A stretch of 40,263 bases of DNA, from the NCBI GenBank assembly GCA_964638875.1, contig CAZXBL010000004.1:1-40263 (forward strand), given 5' to 3'. This document shows, piece after piece, positions 7,294-16,355 of this stretch. The notes under the pieces are model-generated. The model was not told the origin of the DNA. It saw only the letters and a list, made by a program, of their open reading frames with translations, and made no database searches. Origin of the DNA: JALRHH01 sp964638875. GTDB lineage: Bacteria > Patescibacteriota > Saccharimonadia > Saccharimonadales > JALRHH01. The stretch's first letter is position 1; every line of letters starts with the position of its first letter. Made by a program: the position numbers and the translations under genes.

Positions 7294-8550
7294 TTACGGC
7301 CTGAACGTTACGTTAGTTGCCAGCCCGGTTGCTGTAATCCATGTTTGACCGGCGTTAAGCGGGATTGCCTTGCCTGCTGCATCTTTGAATGTAATTTGTG
7401 CCTTAGGGCTAGTCTTTTCCCAGATTACTTCGGTCACGACTCCATCCTGGAAAATATAGGCTGTTCCTGAGCCAATGGTTTGGTAGGTAGAATGCACACG
7501 GTCAGGATGTATGCCGTATGCCGTCACGAGCGCAACAACGACTTTAGGTGAAATCTGTTCTTTTGATCGTTCGTCGAGGTGTGGCTTGCCGGCAAGAACG
7601 CGTTTATAGCTATTGCTTGCAGCATCGTAATCGTAGTGTATGTCGTACAGTGCGCCAGAGATCTTTACGTCAACGCCACGGGCGGTTGGTGCAGCGCTGG
7701 CAGCTTCGGCCTTACGCGGGAATCCTGTAAACTTACTGCTATTCAACCCCTTTGAACGTGCCAAACTGGTCATACTGCCAAGGCTTGTGTATAAATTGTG
7801 TGGAGCATAACGGTTGCTGACGCGCTGGTATGACCCGCCATTAGCAAACTGGTCAAGGTCTTTGACTCCTTCTGCTCTGATCTTGTTGAGTGCCTCTGCA
7901 CTACCGCCTGCGTGCGCGATTCCTGCGTCGAAGCCTTGTAGCCAATCAACGTAGTATGGGCGGACAGATCGGACTGGGCCTACATATTCAGGCTGTTCTT
8001 CTTGAAATAGTGCCAAGAATCGGGTAATGCCTCCTTCGGCGATCGCTTCAAACACCACGCCTGCCTTATTAAGACCAGATTGTGGGCGGGCATCAGGGCT
8101 GTTTTCAATCATTATTCCAGTTACGGGCAACTCACTTTGTTCCTTGCTGACAGCTAAGCCAGTTAGGGGTGAATAGATAATTGTTTTGACAGGTTCTTTG
8201 GCCTCTTCTTTTTTCTCTGCTGGCGCTGCGGCTGGTGCCGGTTTTTGTAGCATTTGGTAGGCTGCACCAGAGCCACCAATGAGCAAAATGATACCGATAA
8301 TAAGTATGATCTTGTTACGACGGCTAAGGTCCATGAACCATTCCTTGGGGCTGCGTTTTTGCTTATTATTGTCCGCGGAAGCAAAGCTAGGCTTAGCCTT
8401 TGGTAGCTCAGTATTATCGATTTCTATGTTTTCTACCTCTGTACTTGCTATCTCTTCGGGGGTTCGGAAGGTTGGCTCACGGTCCAAGGCTTTATCAAGT
8501 GTTTTGCGTTTTGGTTTTGGGGTACCACCAGTGTTTAGTCCATCAATCAT
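7294..8550 (-). CDS. DUF3048 (YerB-like) membrane-anchored protein
   Basis: A 418-residue protein with a cytoplasmic N-terminus of about 79 residues, one membrane span (about 80-98), an Ala/Pro/Lys/Glu linker and an external DUF3048 domain. Diagnostic stretches are SPLTGLAV, IMIENSPDARPQSGL, EGGITRFLALFQ and VGPVRSVRPYYVDW. The family (YerB of Bacillus) has no well-established biochemical function but is typically surface-exposed in Gram-positives. TACAAT lies 7 nt before the ATG (minus strand, 8558-8563) with no ribosome-binding site, predicting a leaderless message. It heads an operon with the histidine kinase and receiver downstream, so it may belong to the same envelope-sensing circuit. 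Confidence 0.85.
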   Translation of the reverse strand: MIDGLNTGGTPKPKRKTLDKALDREPTFRTPEEIASTEVENIEIDNTELPKAKPSFASADNNKQKRSPKEWFMDLSRRNKIILIIGIILLIGGSGAAYQMLQKPAPAAAPAEKKEEAKEPVKTIIYSPLTGLAVSKEQSELPVTGIMIENSPDARPQSGLNKAGVVFEAIAEGGITRFLALFQEEQPEYVGPVRSVRPYYVDWLQGFDAGIAHAGGSAEALNKIRAEGVKDLDQFANGGSYQRVSNRYAPHNLYTSLGSMTSLARSKGLNSSKFTGFPRKAEAASAAPTARGVDVKISGALYDIHYDYDAASNSYKRVLAGKPHLDERSKEQISPKVVVALVTAYGIHPDRVHSTYQTIGSGTAYIFQDGVVTEVIWEKTSPKAQITFKDAAGKAIPLNAGQTWITATGLATNVTFRP

Positions 8551-8706
8551 AACCGCTATTGTACAGGTAACAGCCCTCCTGAAACAACCCTAACTGGACG
8601 TGTCTATTTGTTAGTCTTGCTGGACAGTATTGATGTAGATTCTACTTTCGGTTGGATAAGACAAATAAGGGATATTAGTGAGGAACTACGGTCACCCGTA
8701 CTGTGT

Positions 8707-10170
8707 CTACAGTGGGATAGCTTCTACTGATTCGTCTACCTCGTAGTGTTTGACCCATAGGAGTGCGACAATAGAAGTTATTAGTGGGAAAAAGGACGCA
8801 ACTAAGAGTGCATCGTGGAAGCCATTTACCTGGGCGTATGCTGCGAACTGCCGCGGGGCGTCAGTAGTATTAAGGATTGCGGCGTTCTCCTCGAGATATG
8901 ATTTTATGCCTGCAGTTGTAATACCAGACAAAATTGCCAACCCTAACGCACCACCAATCTGTTGCGAGGTGTTGAGAATGCCGGATGCCAACCCAGATTC
9001 ACGGTGCGGTACACCAGATGTAGCTGCAATAGTAACTGCAATAAATACCTGACCCATACCAAGTGCCATGAGGATCAAACCTGGGAAGACGTCCACCCAG
9101 TAGCTGCCGCCCACAGATAGGTGTGACAGATAGAACAGCGCTCCAGCAACAAATAGCGGTCCGGTCACCATCGGGATCTTGTAGCCGATTTTACCGACGA
9201 TCTTGGACATTACTGCAGAGATCATACCAATTACAAATGGCACTGGCAGGAAGCTCAAACCCGTTTGGACTGGTGAGTAGCCGAGAATGGTCTGGGTGTA
9301 AATTGATACAAAGAAGAACATTGCAAACATGGCTGCCATCATCGGTAACTGGGCGATATTAGCCGCAGCTACGTTCCCAACACGGAAGATGTGTAATGGC
9401 ATAAGAGCATGTTTACTGCGAGACTCGTTCCAGAGGAAGAATGCTAATAGTGCAACTGCTGCTGCAAGGAATCCAACTGTAGAACTATCGCTCCACCCCT
9501 TTTCAGGTGCCTGGGTGATTGCATAGACCAACGCAATTAGACCTGTTGTGACACTTATAGCACCTGGAAGGTCGAGCTTTTTATGATCAAGGTCGGCTTT
9601 GCTTTCCGGAACGTAATGCTTTGCGGTCAAGAACAATGCGATTCCGACAGGAACATTTACAAAGAAGTTCCAACGCCAATCAAGATATTGCGTCAAAATA
9701 CCACCAAACAGTACGCCGGTAGCTGCACCTCCCGCCGCAACAGCACCCCACACGCTAAGAGCTTTTGCTCTCTCTTTGCCCTCTTTGAATGTCGTAATGA
9801 TAATCGATAAAGCGGCCGGTGACATAAAGGCAGCGGCCAGTCCCTGGAGCGCGCGGAAGCCATTGAGCATCTCGCTATTCTGGGCGGCACCACAAAGTAG
9901 TGACATCGCCGTAAACAGAGCCAACGCAAACATAAATACCTTTTTACGACCGTATAGGTCCGCGGCACGACCGCCAAGCAGCAGGAAGCCACCGAATGCT
10001 AAGGTGTAAGCCGTCACGACCCATTGAAGGCTGCTTTCACTGGCATAACCGAGACTGGTGTAAATTGACGGCAACGCGACGTTTACGATGGCTGTATCAA
10101 GTACCACCATGAACTGGGCGGCAGCGACGATCAGTAAAATATAATTTTTGTGCAGGACTTTTTTGACCAT
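8707..10170 (-). CDS. MFS drug exporter, DHA2 (EmrB/QacA) family
   Basis: A 487-residue polytopic protein of the 14-span DHA2 class. VVLDTAIVNVALPSI in the first span is the signature of this family; RAADLYGRKKVF in the first cytoplasmic loop is motif A. It should export hydrophobic or cationic compounds in exchange for protons; the substrate cannot be predicted. The ATG at 10170 is chosen over a GTG at 10182 because a G-rich ribosome-binding sequence precedes it. TATACT further upstream can serve as the -10 box. It stands alone between the DUF3048 operon and gltX, on the same strand as both. Confidence 0.9.
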   Translation of the reverse strand: MVKKVLHKNYILLIVAAAQFMVVLDTAIVNVALPSIYTSLGYASESSLQWVVTAYTLAFGGFLLLGGRAADLYGRKKVFMFALALFTAMSLLCGAAQNSEMLNGFRALQGLAAAFMSPAALSIIITTFKEGKERAKALSVWGAVAAGGAATGVLFGGILTQYLDWRWNFFVNVPVGIALFLTAKHYVPESKADLDHKKLDLPGAISVTTGLIALVYAITQAPEKGWSDSSTVGFLAAAVALLAFFLWNESRSKHALMPLHIFRVGNVAAANIAQLPMMAAMFAMFFFVSIYTQTILGYSPVQTGLSFLPVPFVIGMISAVMSKIVGKIGYKIPMVTGPLFVAGALFYLSHLSVGGSYWVDVFPGLILMALGMGQVFIAVTIAATSGVPHRESGLASGILNTSQQIGGALGLAILSGITTAGIKSYLEENAAILNTTDAPRQFAAYAQVNGFHDALLVASFFPLITSIVALLWVKHYEVDESVEAIPL

Positions 10171-10246
10171 ACGAACCCCCACTTTCTGAAGTTACACTTT
10201 AATTCTTTACTTAGTATAGTATCAGACTGCTAATTGTACTGCCAAC

Positions 10247-11677
10247 TTAAAATGCGGCCAGTTGAGCGTCAATGCGGCGCATTACGGTTTCTTTCCCGAG
10301 TACTGACAGGCTATCTGCGAGCCCAGGGCTTGCTGGTGCTTGTGTAGTGGCAATTCTGATGAGGCTAAACAAGACACCGGGCTTTTGACCAGTAGTTTCC
10401 AGGAGGTTATTTAACCTGTCGGTAAGATCGTCGACAGCGAAACTACTCTGCTCAAGGCTAATTCGGGCTGAGTAAAGGAGATTCTTCAGCTCATCAGTAG
10501 AAAACTTTTTAAGCTGCTTGTTACCGGTTATGAGTTCGGAATTAATCGGTAAATCGGTGAAAAAGAAAGTGGTGAGTTCGGGTAGCTCCGCAAAGTATTT
10601 GAGCCGTTCCTGGACGAGCCCAAGTACCTGTTTCTTATACTCCTCGCTTGCCTCTTTCGCCTCTGGTGGCCAAAATGCTTGACAGTGGGTGTATATAGTC
10701 GGCATGTCAAGCGAGCGAATAAAGTGGCCGTTCACCCATTCAAGCCGCTTCTCGTCGAACAGCGCACCGCTGCGTCCGATACGGGCGAGTGAGAATTTAC
10801 TGATCAGTTCATCAGTTGTGAAAACTTCCTGCTCAGTACCGTCGTTCCAGCCCATGGTAGCGATAAAGCTACGCAACGCTTCCGGTAAAAAACCGTCACG
10901 GATATAATCGAGCACATCTTTGGCACCATCGCGTTTGCTCAGCTTGCGCTTGCCACCCTCTGCCAAAATGTGTGGCATATGTGCCAGGATTGGCGGAGTA
11001 ATTTGTAGTGCTTCGTAAAGGTTGAGGTAGTTAGGGACGCTTGCTAGGAATTCTTGACCTCTGAAAATATGACTGATTTCCATTTCTGCATCGTCCACTA
11101 TGTGACAGAAATTATAGGTTGGAAAACCATCAGATTTGATCAATACAAAATCGTCGATAACTTCTGGACCCGTTTTCATATCGCCCATAACGGCATCTTG
11201 CCACTGATAAGCTTTAGGATCAGATTTAAATCGTAGCGGTGTGGTACCATCCCAAACTGGTGGGTTTTCGGGGCGATGATTTCGGTATAGGAAAGGGCGC
11301 TTTTCTGCACGTGCTTGATCACGGAAGGCTTGGACTTCTTCCTGGGTGTAAGGGTCGGCGTAGGCACGACCACTTTCAACGAGTCGTTGTGCCCACTGCT
11401 TATAAATAGCTAGGCGCTCACTTTGGACGTATGGGGCATGCGGTCCGCCAATATCCGGTCCTTCGTCATATTCTAGGCCGAGTTCGCGCAGACTTTCCAT
11501 GAGATGCTCGCGGGCGCCAGCGACTTCCCTTGCCTTGTCGGTGTCTTCGAATCGCAAGATAAATTGACCACTTTGTTGCTTGGCAAGTAACCATGCAAAT
11601 AGTGCAGTACGGACACCGCCTACGTGAAGTAAGCCTGTCGGGCTAGGCGCAAAACGAGTACGGACAGTTTTAGTCAT
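10247..11677 (-). CDS. gltX: Glutamyl-tRNA synthetase
   Basis: Class I aminoacyl-tRNA synthetase of 476 residues that charges tRNA-Glu (and possibly tRNA-Gln in organisms using the GatCAB route; not decided here). It has the HIGH-type motif in APSPTGLLHVGG (residues 10-21) and the KMSKS-type motif KLSKR (245-249). FEDTD near 43-47 and ISHIFRGQEF at 201-210 are also typical. The C-terminal anticodon-binding domain is complete to the family's usual length. The ATG is preceded by TAGACT at 7 nt and no Shine-Dalgarno, so it fits the leaderless class. A probably single-transcript housekeeping gene. Confidence 0.96.
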   Translation of the reverse strand: MTKTVRTRFAPSPTGLLHVGGVRTALFAWLLAKQQSGQFILRFEDTDKAREVAGAREHLMESLRELGLEYDEGPDIGGPHAPYVQSERLAIYKQWAQRLVESGRAYADPYTQEEVQAFRDQARAEKRPFLYRNHRPENPPVWDGTTPLRFKSDPKAYQWQDAVMGDMKTGPEVIDDFVLIKSDGFPTYNFCHIVDDAEMEISHIFRGQEFLASVPNYLNLYEALQITPPILAHMPHILAEGGKRKLSKRDGAKDVLDYIRDGFLPEALRSFIATMGWNDGTEQEVFTTDELISKFSLARIGRSGALFDEKRLEWVNGHFIRSLDMPTIYTHCQAFWPPEAKEASEEYKKQVLGLVQERLKYFAELPELTTFFFTDLPINSELITGNKQLKKFSTDELKNLLYSARISLEQSSFAVDDLTDRLNNLLETTGQKPGVLFSLIRIATTQAPASPGLADSLSVLGKETVMRRIDAQLAAF

Positions 11678-11707
11678 TAAATATAGTCTAGCACACCCCT
11701 GTTATTA

Positions 11708-12778
11708 TTACAGGCTGTCGGCTATTTTGAGAAGCTGGTCACTATTGAGGTTAGCCTTACCATCAATATTGAACCAAACGCCACCATCTACCCATGTAGC
11801 CTTATTGCCCTCATAGATGTAGATAGTACGCCCATTGGCCTGGAAAGTCTGGTAAGGCTGTTTTGTTGTGTTGACGAAGTTTTCTAGTAGTGTTTCGCTG
11901 TTCCATGATGAGTTCTTTTGCACGACATTAAAAACGCGGTCGTCGCTATTGGACTTGTAGTTTAGGGTTACTTCACCGCTGTCATATTTAATCGGTCCAG
12001 ATAGGCTGAAACCAGATGGTTGGTATGCGGGCAGACTGGCGCTGAGACCAGCGCGTGCTGAGGCGACTTTCATGGCAATCTCCGGCATGTTTTGATATGC
12101 CAAGATGCTGCCGACCGCTAATACTGCCAGTGTCATACCAGAAAAGGTTACCAGTCGTGGGCTGACGTGTAATTTCTTGGCAATACGGTGGTGAACACGA
12201 GGTTTTTTGAGCTTTGGAGCCTCATGACTAGAGGCATTTTCGATTGCTTTTTGGAAAACGGCTTCTTTTTTACTTTGTACAGTTGGCTTACCTGTCGGCG
12301 CAGTGGTAGACCCACTAACCTGTGCGATGGTTTTTAAAGGAATCGGGGCTGGTTTAACGGGTACGACCTCAGACTGAATATTTACTGGGGTTTTACCGAA
12401 CTTGCTAATAAGATTACTTTGGGAAATATGAGTTGCGCGGATAGCACGACCAGGTTTGACTGTTTCGATCCTTGTCTGCTGTGGTGCATGTGTGGCGTGT
12501 GCTATGGGGGCGGCAACCTTGGAGTGAATCTTCACCGGAGCAGCTGGCTTTGCAACCACTTTACGCATCAANNNNNNNNNNGATTTCTGTGTAGACGCGT
12601 GAACGTTCTTTGAGATCACCTGTGGTTGTTTTTGTGTACCTGGACGACGACTGAAACCATCGAGATGTCTTGGGCCGGCTGATGCTTTACGTGAGGATAC
12701 AGTACTTGTAACGGGAACAGGCTTGCCGGTTGTAGCATCGTATCTCTGTCCGTTTAGCTCAATGACGTGTTTCGTCAC
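11708..12778 (-). CDS. Membrane protein with basic N-terminal half and DUF4367-like C-terminus
   Basis: About 356 residues. The N-terminal 200 are low-complexity, basic and rich in Ala/Pro/Lys/Thr/His, and interrupted by 10 N (four X residues at 66-69). A single membrane span lies at about 209-229, followed by an external domain of about 110 residues starting AYQPSGFSLSGP. That form and the ending VWFNIDGKANLN resemble DUF4367. The GTG start is supported by GGTAGGGG four bases upstream. The long basic arm should stay in the cytoplasm and could contact DNA or RNA; this is inference. Divergent from the PEGA gene across a very large palindrome. Confidence 0.65.
   Translation of the reverse strand: MTKHVIELNGQRYDATTGKPVPVTSTVSSRKASAGPRHLDGFSRRPGTQKQPQVISKNVHASTQKXXXXLMRKVVAKPAAPVKIHSKVAAPIAHATHAPQQTRIETVKPGRAIRATHISQSNLISKFGKTPVNIQSEVVPVKPAPIPLKTIAQVSGSTTAPTGKPTVQSKKEAVFQKAIENASSHEAPKLKKPRVHHRIAKKLHVSPRLVTFSGMTLAVLAVGSILAYQNMPEIAMKVASARAGLSASLPAYQPSGFSLSGPIKYDSGEVTLNYKSNSDDRVFNVVQKNSSWNSETLLENFVNTTKQPYQTFQANGRTIYIYEGNKATWVDGGVWFNIDGKANLNSDQLLKIADSL
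12572..12581. other. Assembly gap (10 N)
   Basis: Ten N inside the low-complexity N-terminal half of the 11708-12778 protein. The frame is kept, but the true length is unknown; repetitive coding sequence may have caused the break. Confidence 0.9.
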
Positions 12779-12913
12779 TTGTCCCCTACCTTAAGCGCTT
12801 TAATTGTGTATGCATATAGTACTCCGTGAAGGGGAGTCTTTGCAAGATGTTTTCGTAAAATATTTTACACAATTATGTGTGGTAAGTTAGGCGCGCAAGC
12901 CATATACCATTGA

Positions 12914-13076
12914 ACATCAATCATACTACATGATCTGACACTTCTCGCCTCACCTTGACGACCAAAAGCTTTCTTTCCTTATTCGACATATACCGATATG
13001 TCTTACTCGGATAAGAAAGCTTTTGATTCGCCAATGCATAGCCGAAGAAGATGAAGATATGTAGTATGATTGATGT
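12914..13076. repeat. Very large nested palindrome between divergent genes
   Basis: Outer arms ACATCAATCATACTACAT (12914-12931) and its exact reverse complement (13059-13076) are 18 bp each. Inside, AAAAGCTTTCTT (12964-12975) pairs with AAGAAAGCTTTT (13013-13024), and within that GACATAT pairs with ATATGTC around ACCG. Intervening parts pair imperfectly. Each outer arm carries TATGAT pointing outward; the right-hand copy (13065-13070) is 7 nt before the ATG at 13078. The element therefore supplies the promoter edge of the PEGA gene. It could be a mobile palindromic element, a divergent regulatory switch or a termination barrier. Confidence 0.7.
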
Positions 13077-13077
13077 G

Positions 13078-14556
13078 ATGGATTTCCTTGATCCCCAGAA
13101 GAAACGCCAACACACTATAAAGCTGTACATCGGTTATGCATTGATAGGTACAGCGCTTTTTCTGGCATCACTACTCTTGTTATTCGCTGCGTTTGGCTAT
13201 GGCATTAATCGCAGTACCGGTGAAGTCATCCAAAATGGTTTGTTATTTGTAGATGCACATCCTGAACAAGCAAGTATGTATATCAATGGGCAGGACCGAG
13301 GCCAAACTGATGGTCGTTTTGTGTTGGAGGCTGGGAATTATAATTTGGAGCTAAAACGTGATGGATATCGTAACTGGAAGCGAGATTTCACCCTAGAGGG
13401 CGGCAATATCGTCCGGTTGGTATACCCGTTTATGTTCCCTAATAAGTTAACGAGCACTGATATTCAAACGTTTACCACACCGCCCGATATGGTGTCAGAA
13501 TCCCCTGACCGCCGGTGGATAGTGATGCATGACCAGACAAACCCAACGCAATTTAGGGTACTGGACACCAGTAGCAAAGAGCTGCCTACTGAAACCCTTT
13601 CTATCCCTGCAGCAGTGCTGGGTAACCACGCTGGTACCAACGCCATGGAAATGGCAGAATGGTCTACTGACAACCGCCATGTCTTGGTAAAGAACAGCTA
13701 TCCAGGCGGTTACGACTACATCGTTTTTGACCGCGAAGAACCTGCACAGTCGCTTAATATCACACAAGTCTTCGGTAAAGCCTATGGCAATGTCACTTTG
13801 CGAGACAAAAAGTTTGATCAATTGTACTTGCACGATACAGCTACAGGTGATTTGCTCACCGGCGATTCCAAGGCTAAGACACAAACCAAGGTTTTAGAAA
13901 AAGTCGTAGCTTTCTGGCCGTACAAAGACACTACACTGCTGTATACCACTAATAGTGACATTGCGGTTGATAAAAGTTTATTGCGCCTCAAGGACGGACA
14001 GGTTACCTACACTATCCGTGAACTGGCGAGAAGTGAGGCATATCTACTTAATATGGCAGAGTTCGATGGTGACACCTACGTGATTGCTTGTGCAACCATA
14101 GATGGCAAAATATACATCTATAAGAACCCGGTAGCTGCTTTGAAGCAAACACCTAAGACTGAACTTAACGCATCAATATTAATGAAGCTAGACAAGCCAC
14201 AGTACCTGTCATTTTCTAACAATGCACGTTTTACGAGCATCCAGGCTGGTTCGCAGTTCGCTGTATATGACTTCGAGACAGAGCTGCAGTACAAATATGA
14301 CACCAAGGTTGTGGTACCTGCAGGATACAAGGCAAAATGGATGGATGGTCACCGCCTGATGTTAGTAGGAACCGATAACAAAATGACGGTCTTTGATTAC
14401 GATAACTTAAATCCTCAAACACTCGTGACAACAAACCCTGCCTTTATACCGATGTTTGACCGCGATTACGACCGCCTCTACACCGTGGGTCCCACTGTCG
14501 CAGATGCCGCTAAGCAAGGTCTTACCTGGACTGACCTCAACCTCGGCGAAGAGTAA
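13078..14556 (+). CDS. PEGA-domain membrane protein with beta-propeller-like region
   Basis: A 492-residue protein with a short cytoplasmic N-terminus, one membrane span (about 17-39) and an external PEGA domain (about 54-115: GLLFVDAHPEQASMYING, then GYRNWKRDF). About 370 residues of repeated beta-strand sequence resembling a propeller follow (SPDRRWIVMHD, STDNRHVLVKN). PEGA domains are common in envelope proteins of Gram-positives; the role here is unknown. The start at 13078 is preferred to ATGs at 13051 and 13066 because TATGAT lies 7 nt before it and the protein then begins MDFLDPQKKRQ; there is no ribosome-binding site. The promoter region is the right arm of the large palindrome. Confidence 0.75.
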   Translation: MDFLDPQKKRQHTIKLYIGYALIGTALFLASLLLLFAAFGYGINRSTGEVIQNGLLFVDAHPEQASMYINGQDRGQTDGRFVLEAGNYNLELKRDGYRNWKRDFTLEGGNIVRLVYPFMFPNKLTSTDIQTFTTPPDMVSESPDRRWIVMHDQTNPTQFRVLDTSSKELPTETLSIPAAVLGNHAGTNAMEMAEWSTDNRHVLVKNSYPGGYDYIVFDREEPAQSLNITQVFGKAYGNVTLRDKKFDQLYLHDTATGDLLTGDSKAKTQTKVLEKVVAFWPYKDTTLLYTTNSDIAVDKSLLRLKDGQVTYTIRELARSEAYLLNMAEFDGDTYVIACATIDGKIYIYKNPVAALKQTPKTELNASILMKLDKPQYLSFSNNARFTSIQAGSQFAVYDFETELQYKYDTKVVVPAGYKAKWMDGHRLMLVGTDNKMTVFDYDNLNPQTLVTTNPAFIPMFDRDYDRLYTVGPTVADAAKQGLTWTDLNLGEE

Positions 14557-14596
14557 CCAGTAACCACGCACCAGCCAGCATGCTCATGAGCGGAGC

Positions 14597-14724
14597 CCAT
14601 GACCCGCTAGCTTCTTAGCGCCCAGCACATTTTTCTCCTGCGATACTCCCTTCACCGTATAGTTAGATACGGCTCGGTCCGTTTCTCGGAGAGAAAATGC
14701 CCTGGGTGCTCAAGGCGTGTATGG
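14597..14724 (+). ncRNA. ssrS: 6S-like RNA (RNA polymerase regulator)
   Basis: The 230-bp gap between two genes contains one long, bubble-interrupted rod. CCAT 14597-14600 pairs with ATGG 14721-14724. CTTAGCGCCCAG pairs with CTGGGTGCTCAAG, and CATTTTTCTCC with GGAGAGAAAATG. An open bubble follows, then the apical stem CCGTAT/ATACGG (14655-14672) around AGTTAG. The bubble's 3' side reads GCTCGGTCCG then CGGAGA, matching from memory GCUCGGUCCGUCCGAGA of E. coli 6S RNA. The size (about 130 nt) is short for 6S. No promoter is obvious. Plus strand is chosen from that motif. Confidence 0.5.
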
Positions 14725-14771
14725 ACAGCCCAAAGTAATCAAACATGCTCGACGAAATAATTGAGACGCCG

Positions 14772-14777
14772 TATAAT
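14772..14777 (+). promoter_or_regulatory. TATAAT -10 box, leaderless type
   Basis: Perfect TATAAT eight bases before the ATG at 14786, with TCGACG at 14749-14754 as a 4/6 -35 box and a 17-bp spacer. Transcription would begin at or next to the start codon. Confidence 0.65.
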
Positions 14778-14785
14778 GATTAGTA

Positions 14786-15016
14786 ATGAAGGACGATAGT
14801 TACGTGGATGCTCTGTTGGAGGAAATTCGCGACCAGAATAAGGTCGTAATGGAAGCTGTCAGCCAAATGAAAGAACAGATGGTTGCACTGGCAACTAAAG
14901 ATGACTTACGAAGAGTTGCAGATGATGTGACAACAATCAAAACGGTTCTGACCGAGACAAACGAAGAGCTCGCTGACCACGAACATCGTGTGACCTTACT
15001 CGAACAAGCTGCTTAG
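14786..15016 (+). CDS. Small coiled-coil protein (76 aa)
   Basis: A short, strongly charged, almost wholly helical protein (DALLEEIRDQNKVVMEAVSQM, then TTIKTVLTETNEELADHEHRV). The heptad pattern predicts a coiled coil that oligomerises or binds another helical protein. It resembles the many small helical proteins of CPR genomes and of phage or plasmid origin; no function can be assigned. No Shine-Dalgarno; TATAAT is 8 nt upstream of the ATG. Confidence 0.7.
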   Translation: MKDDSYVDALLEEIRDQNKVVMEAVSQMKEQMVALATKDDLRRVADDVTTIKTVLTETNEELADHEHRVTLLEQAA

Positions 15017-15035
15017 GCTCGATCTGTCAGCATTT

Positions 15036-16274
15036 TTAGCTAAACCAGTTCTTAATTCTTTGCCAGAGAGTTATAGAGTTGCTGGGGAGTTCATCTGGAG
15101 TTTCTGATTGCAGCCCTGTGGCGGAACTGGCGACATTCCCACTTGGGTCTGGTGATATCTGTTCGCCAACCACTACAAGACGGTTTAGACTGGTGCCTGG
15201 TGGATCACAGGTAATCAAGGTAAATGTGCTGGGTTTGTCAGGATAAGCTGGGTACAGTACGGATACTTCACTTGGGCTGACAACTTTTTTATCGAAGACT
15301 TTGTATACGTAGCGCTTCCCGTCTTTCTGGACATAAAATGTGTCGCCACTCTCTAAGCGTTTCAGCAGCACAAACGCAAACTTATATTTACCCTGGTTTA
15401 GGATATTATTGGCAGAGTGCCCAAAGATAACACCATTGCCAATTTCACCGGGGTTGGATGTGGTGGGATAATGAACGACACCCTTCTCTAGGGCGTTCTG
15501 AATAGCCGCTTCATCAATAGTTGGCTCCTCAAAATCTATAGGTATCTCTACATTGATCTTTGGAATGATAATTTTAGGCTCAGGTCCGACTGCTGTGGTT
15601 GAGGGGTCAATAATTATAGGAGTAGAACTGACCGCGCGAGCGGGTGTAATGAAGGGTGCAATGAATCGTTCATTGAAAAAGCCGAACAAAAATATTGTTA
15701 ATGTAATAATGCCCATACTGAGACCAAACAGTATCGACTGCATGTGGTGACTGCGCTTAGCTTTGCCGCGGGCGGTAACTTTGCTGAGCAACTGTTCTTT
15801 AACAGCGCCTACAGTCCGATCATCAGCTTTTTTGGTGCTAGAATTGTGTGGCTTGGTTGTGTGATGTTCGGGGGGCTTATCTGCTGGCTTCGAAGACGCA
15901 GCAACTTTCTTTTGCTGTTCGTGAACGCCATAAAACTCCTGCCAAACTTGGTGCTTCTCATCGTCAGGTAGTCCCGTGTAGTATGCGTGCCATTGAGTCT
16001 GTATCTCTGCGAGCGATTTGCCAGAGTGACTCAGCTCGTACATAAACTGCTGATGCTTAGAACGGTGCTTCACTTCTTCTACCTCGGCAATTTCTTCCTT
16101 GGCACCCGGTTCGTCTGCGTACAAGTCGTTTAATTTCTGGCGGATAAGGTCAGCCGCTGGGTTAACTGCGTCCGTGCGGGTGTCGTGTCCAGGCAATGGC
16201 TGCACTACCTTCCTGCTCTGTTTGGAAGGTTCTGATGGATCTGTTTGACCAGAGGAATTATTTGCAGCGCTCAT
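15036..16274 (-). CDS. Sortase with long cytoplasmic N-terminal extension
   Basis: A cysteine transpeptidase of 412 residues that should cleave LPXTG-type signals and attach proteins to the envelope. The first 175 residues are hydrophilic and charged, unusually long for a sortase. A membrane span follows (about 178-200), then the catalytic domain: His286 in GVIFGHSANN, Cys356 in TLITCDPPG, and Arg365 in TSLNRLVVV. A 35-residue tail ends in an amphipathic stretch (TLWQRIKNWFS). The LPNTG protein at 704-1708 is a candidate substrate, though unlinked by 13 kb. The extension might couple the sortase to secretion or cytoplasmic partners; this is inference. Confidence 0.9.
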   Translation of the reverse strand: MSAANNSSGQTDPSEPSKQSRKVVQPLPGHDTRTDAVNPAADLIRQKLNDLYADEPGAKEEIAEVEEVKHRSKHQQFMYELSHSGKSLAEIQTQWHAYYTGLPDDEKHQVWQEFYGVHEQQKKVAASSKPADKPPEHHTTKPHNSSTKKADDRTVGAVKEQLLSKVTARGKAKRSHHMQSILFGLSMGIITLTIFLFGFFNERFIAPFITPARAVSSTPIIIDPSTTAVGPEPKIIIPKINVEIPIDFEEPTIDEAAIQNALEKGVVHYPTTSNPGEIGNGVIFGHSANNILNQGKYKFAFVLLKRLESGDTFYVQKDGKRYVYKVFDKKVVSPSEVSVLYPAYPDKPSTFTLITCDPPGTSLNRLVVVGEQISPDPSGNVASSATGLQSETPDELPSNSITLWQRIKNWFS

Positions 16275-16355
16275 AGTGTAATTCTTATGCGTCTATTATA
16301 GCCTATTTCCCTCCGTTCCACTTCTATAGTAAAATGATGCCTGATTCTTGAGTAA

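Noticed and set aside
14597..14724. Simple terminator between the PEGA and coiled-coil genes
   Set aside because: The rod is about 130 nt with a large internal bubble and no U-run; it fits a 6S-type RNA better.
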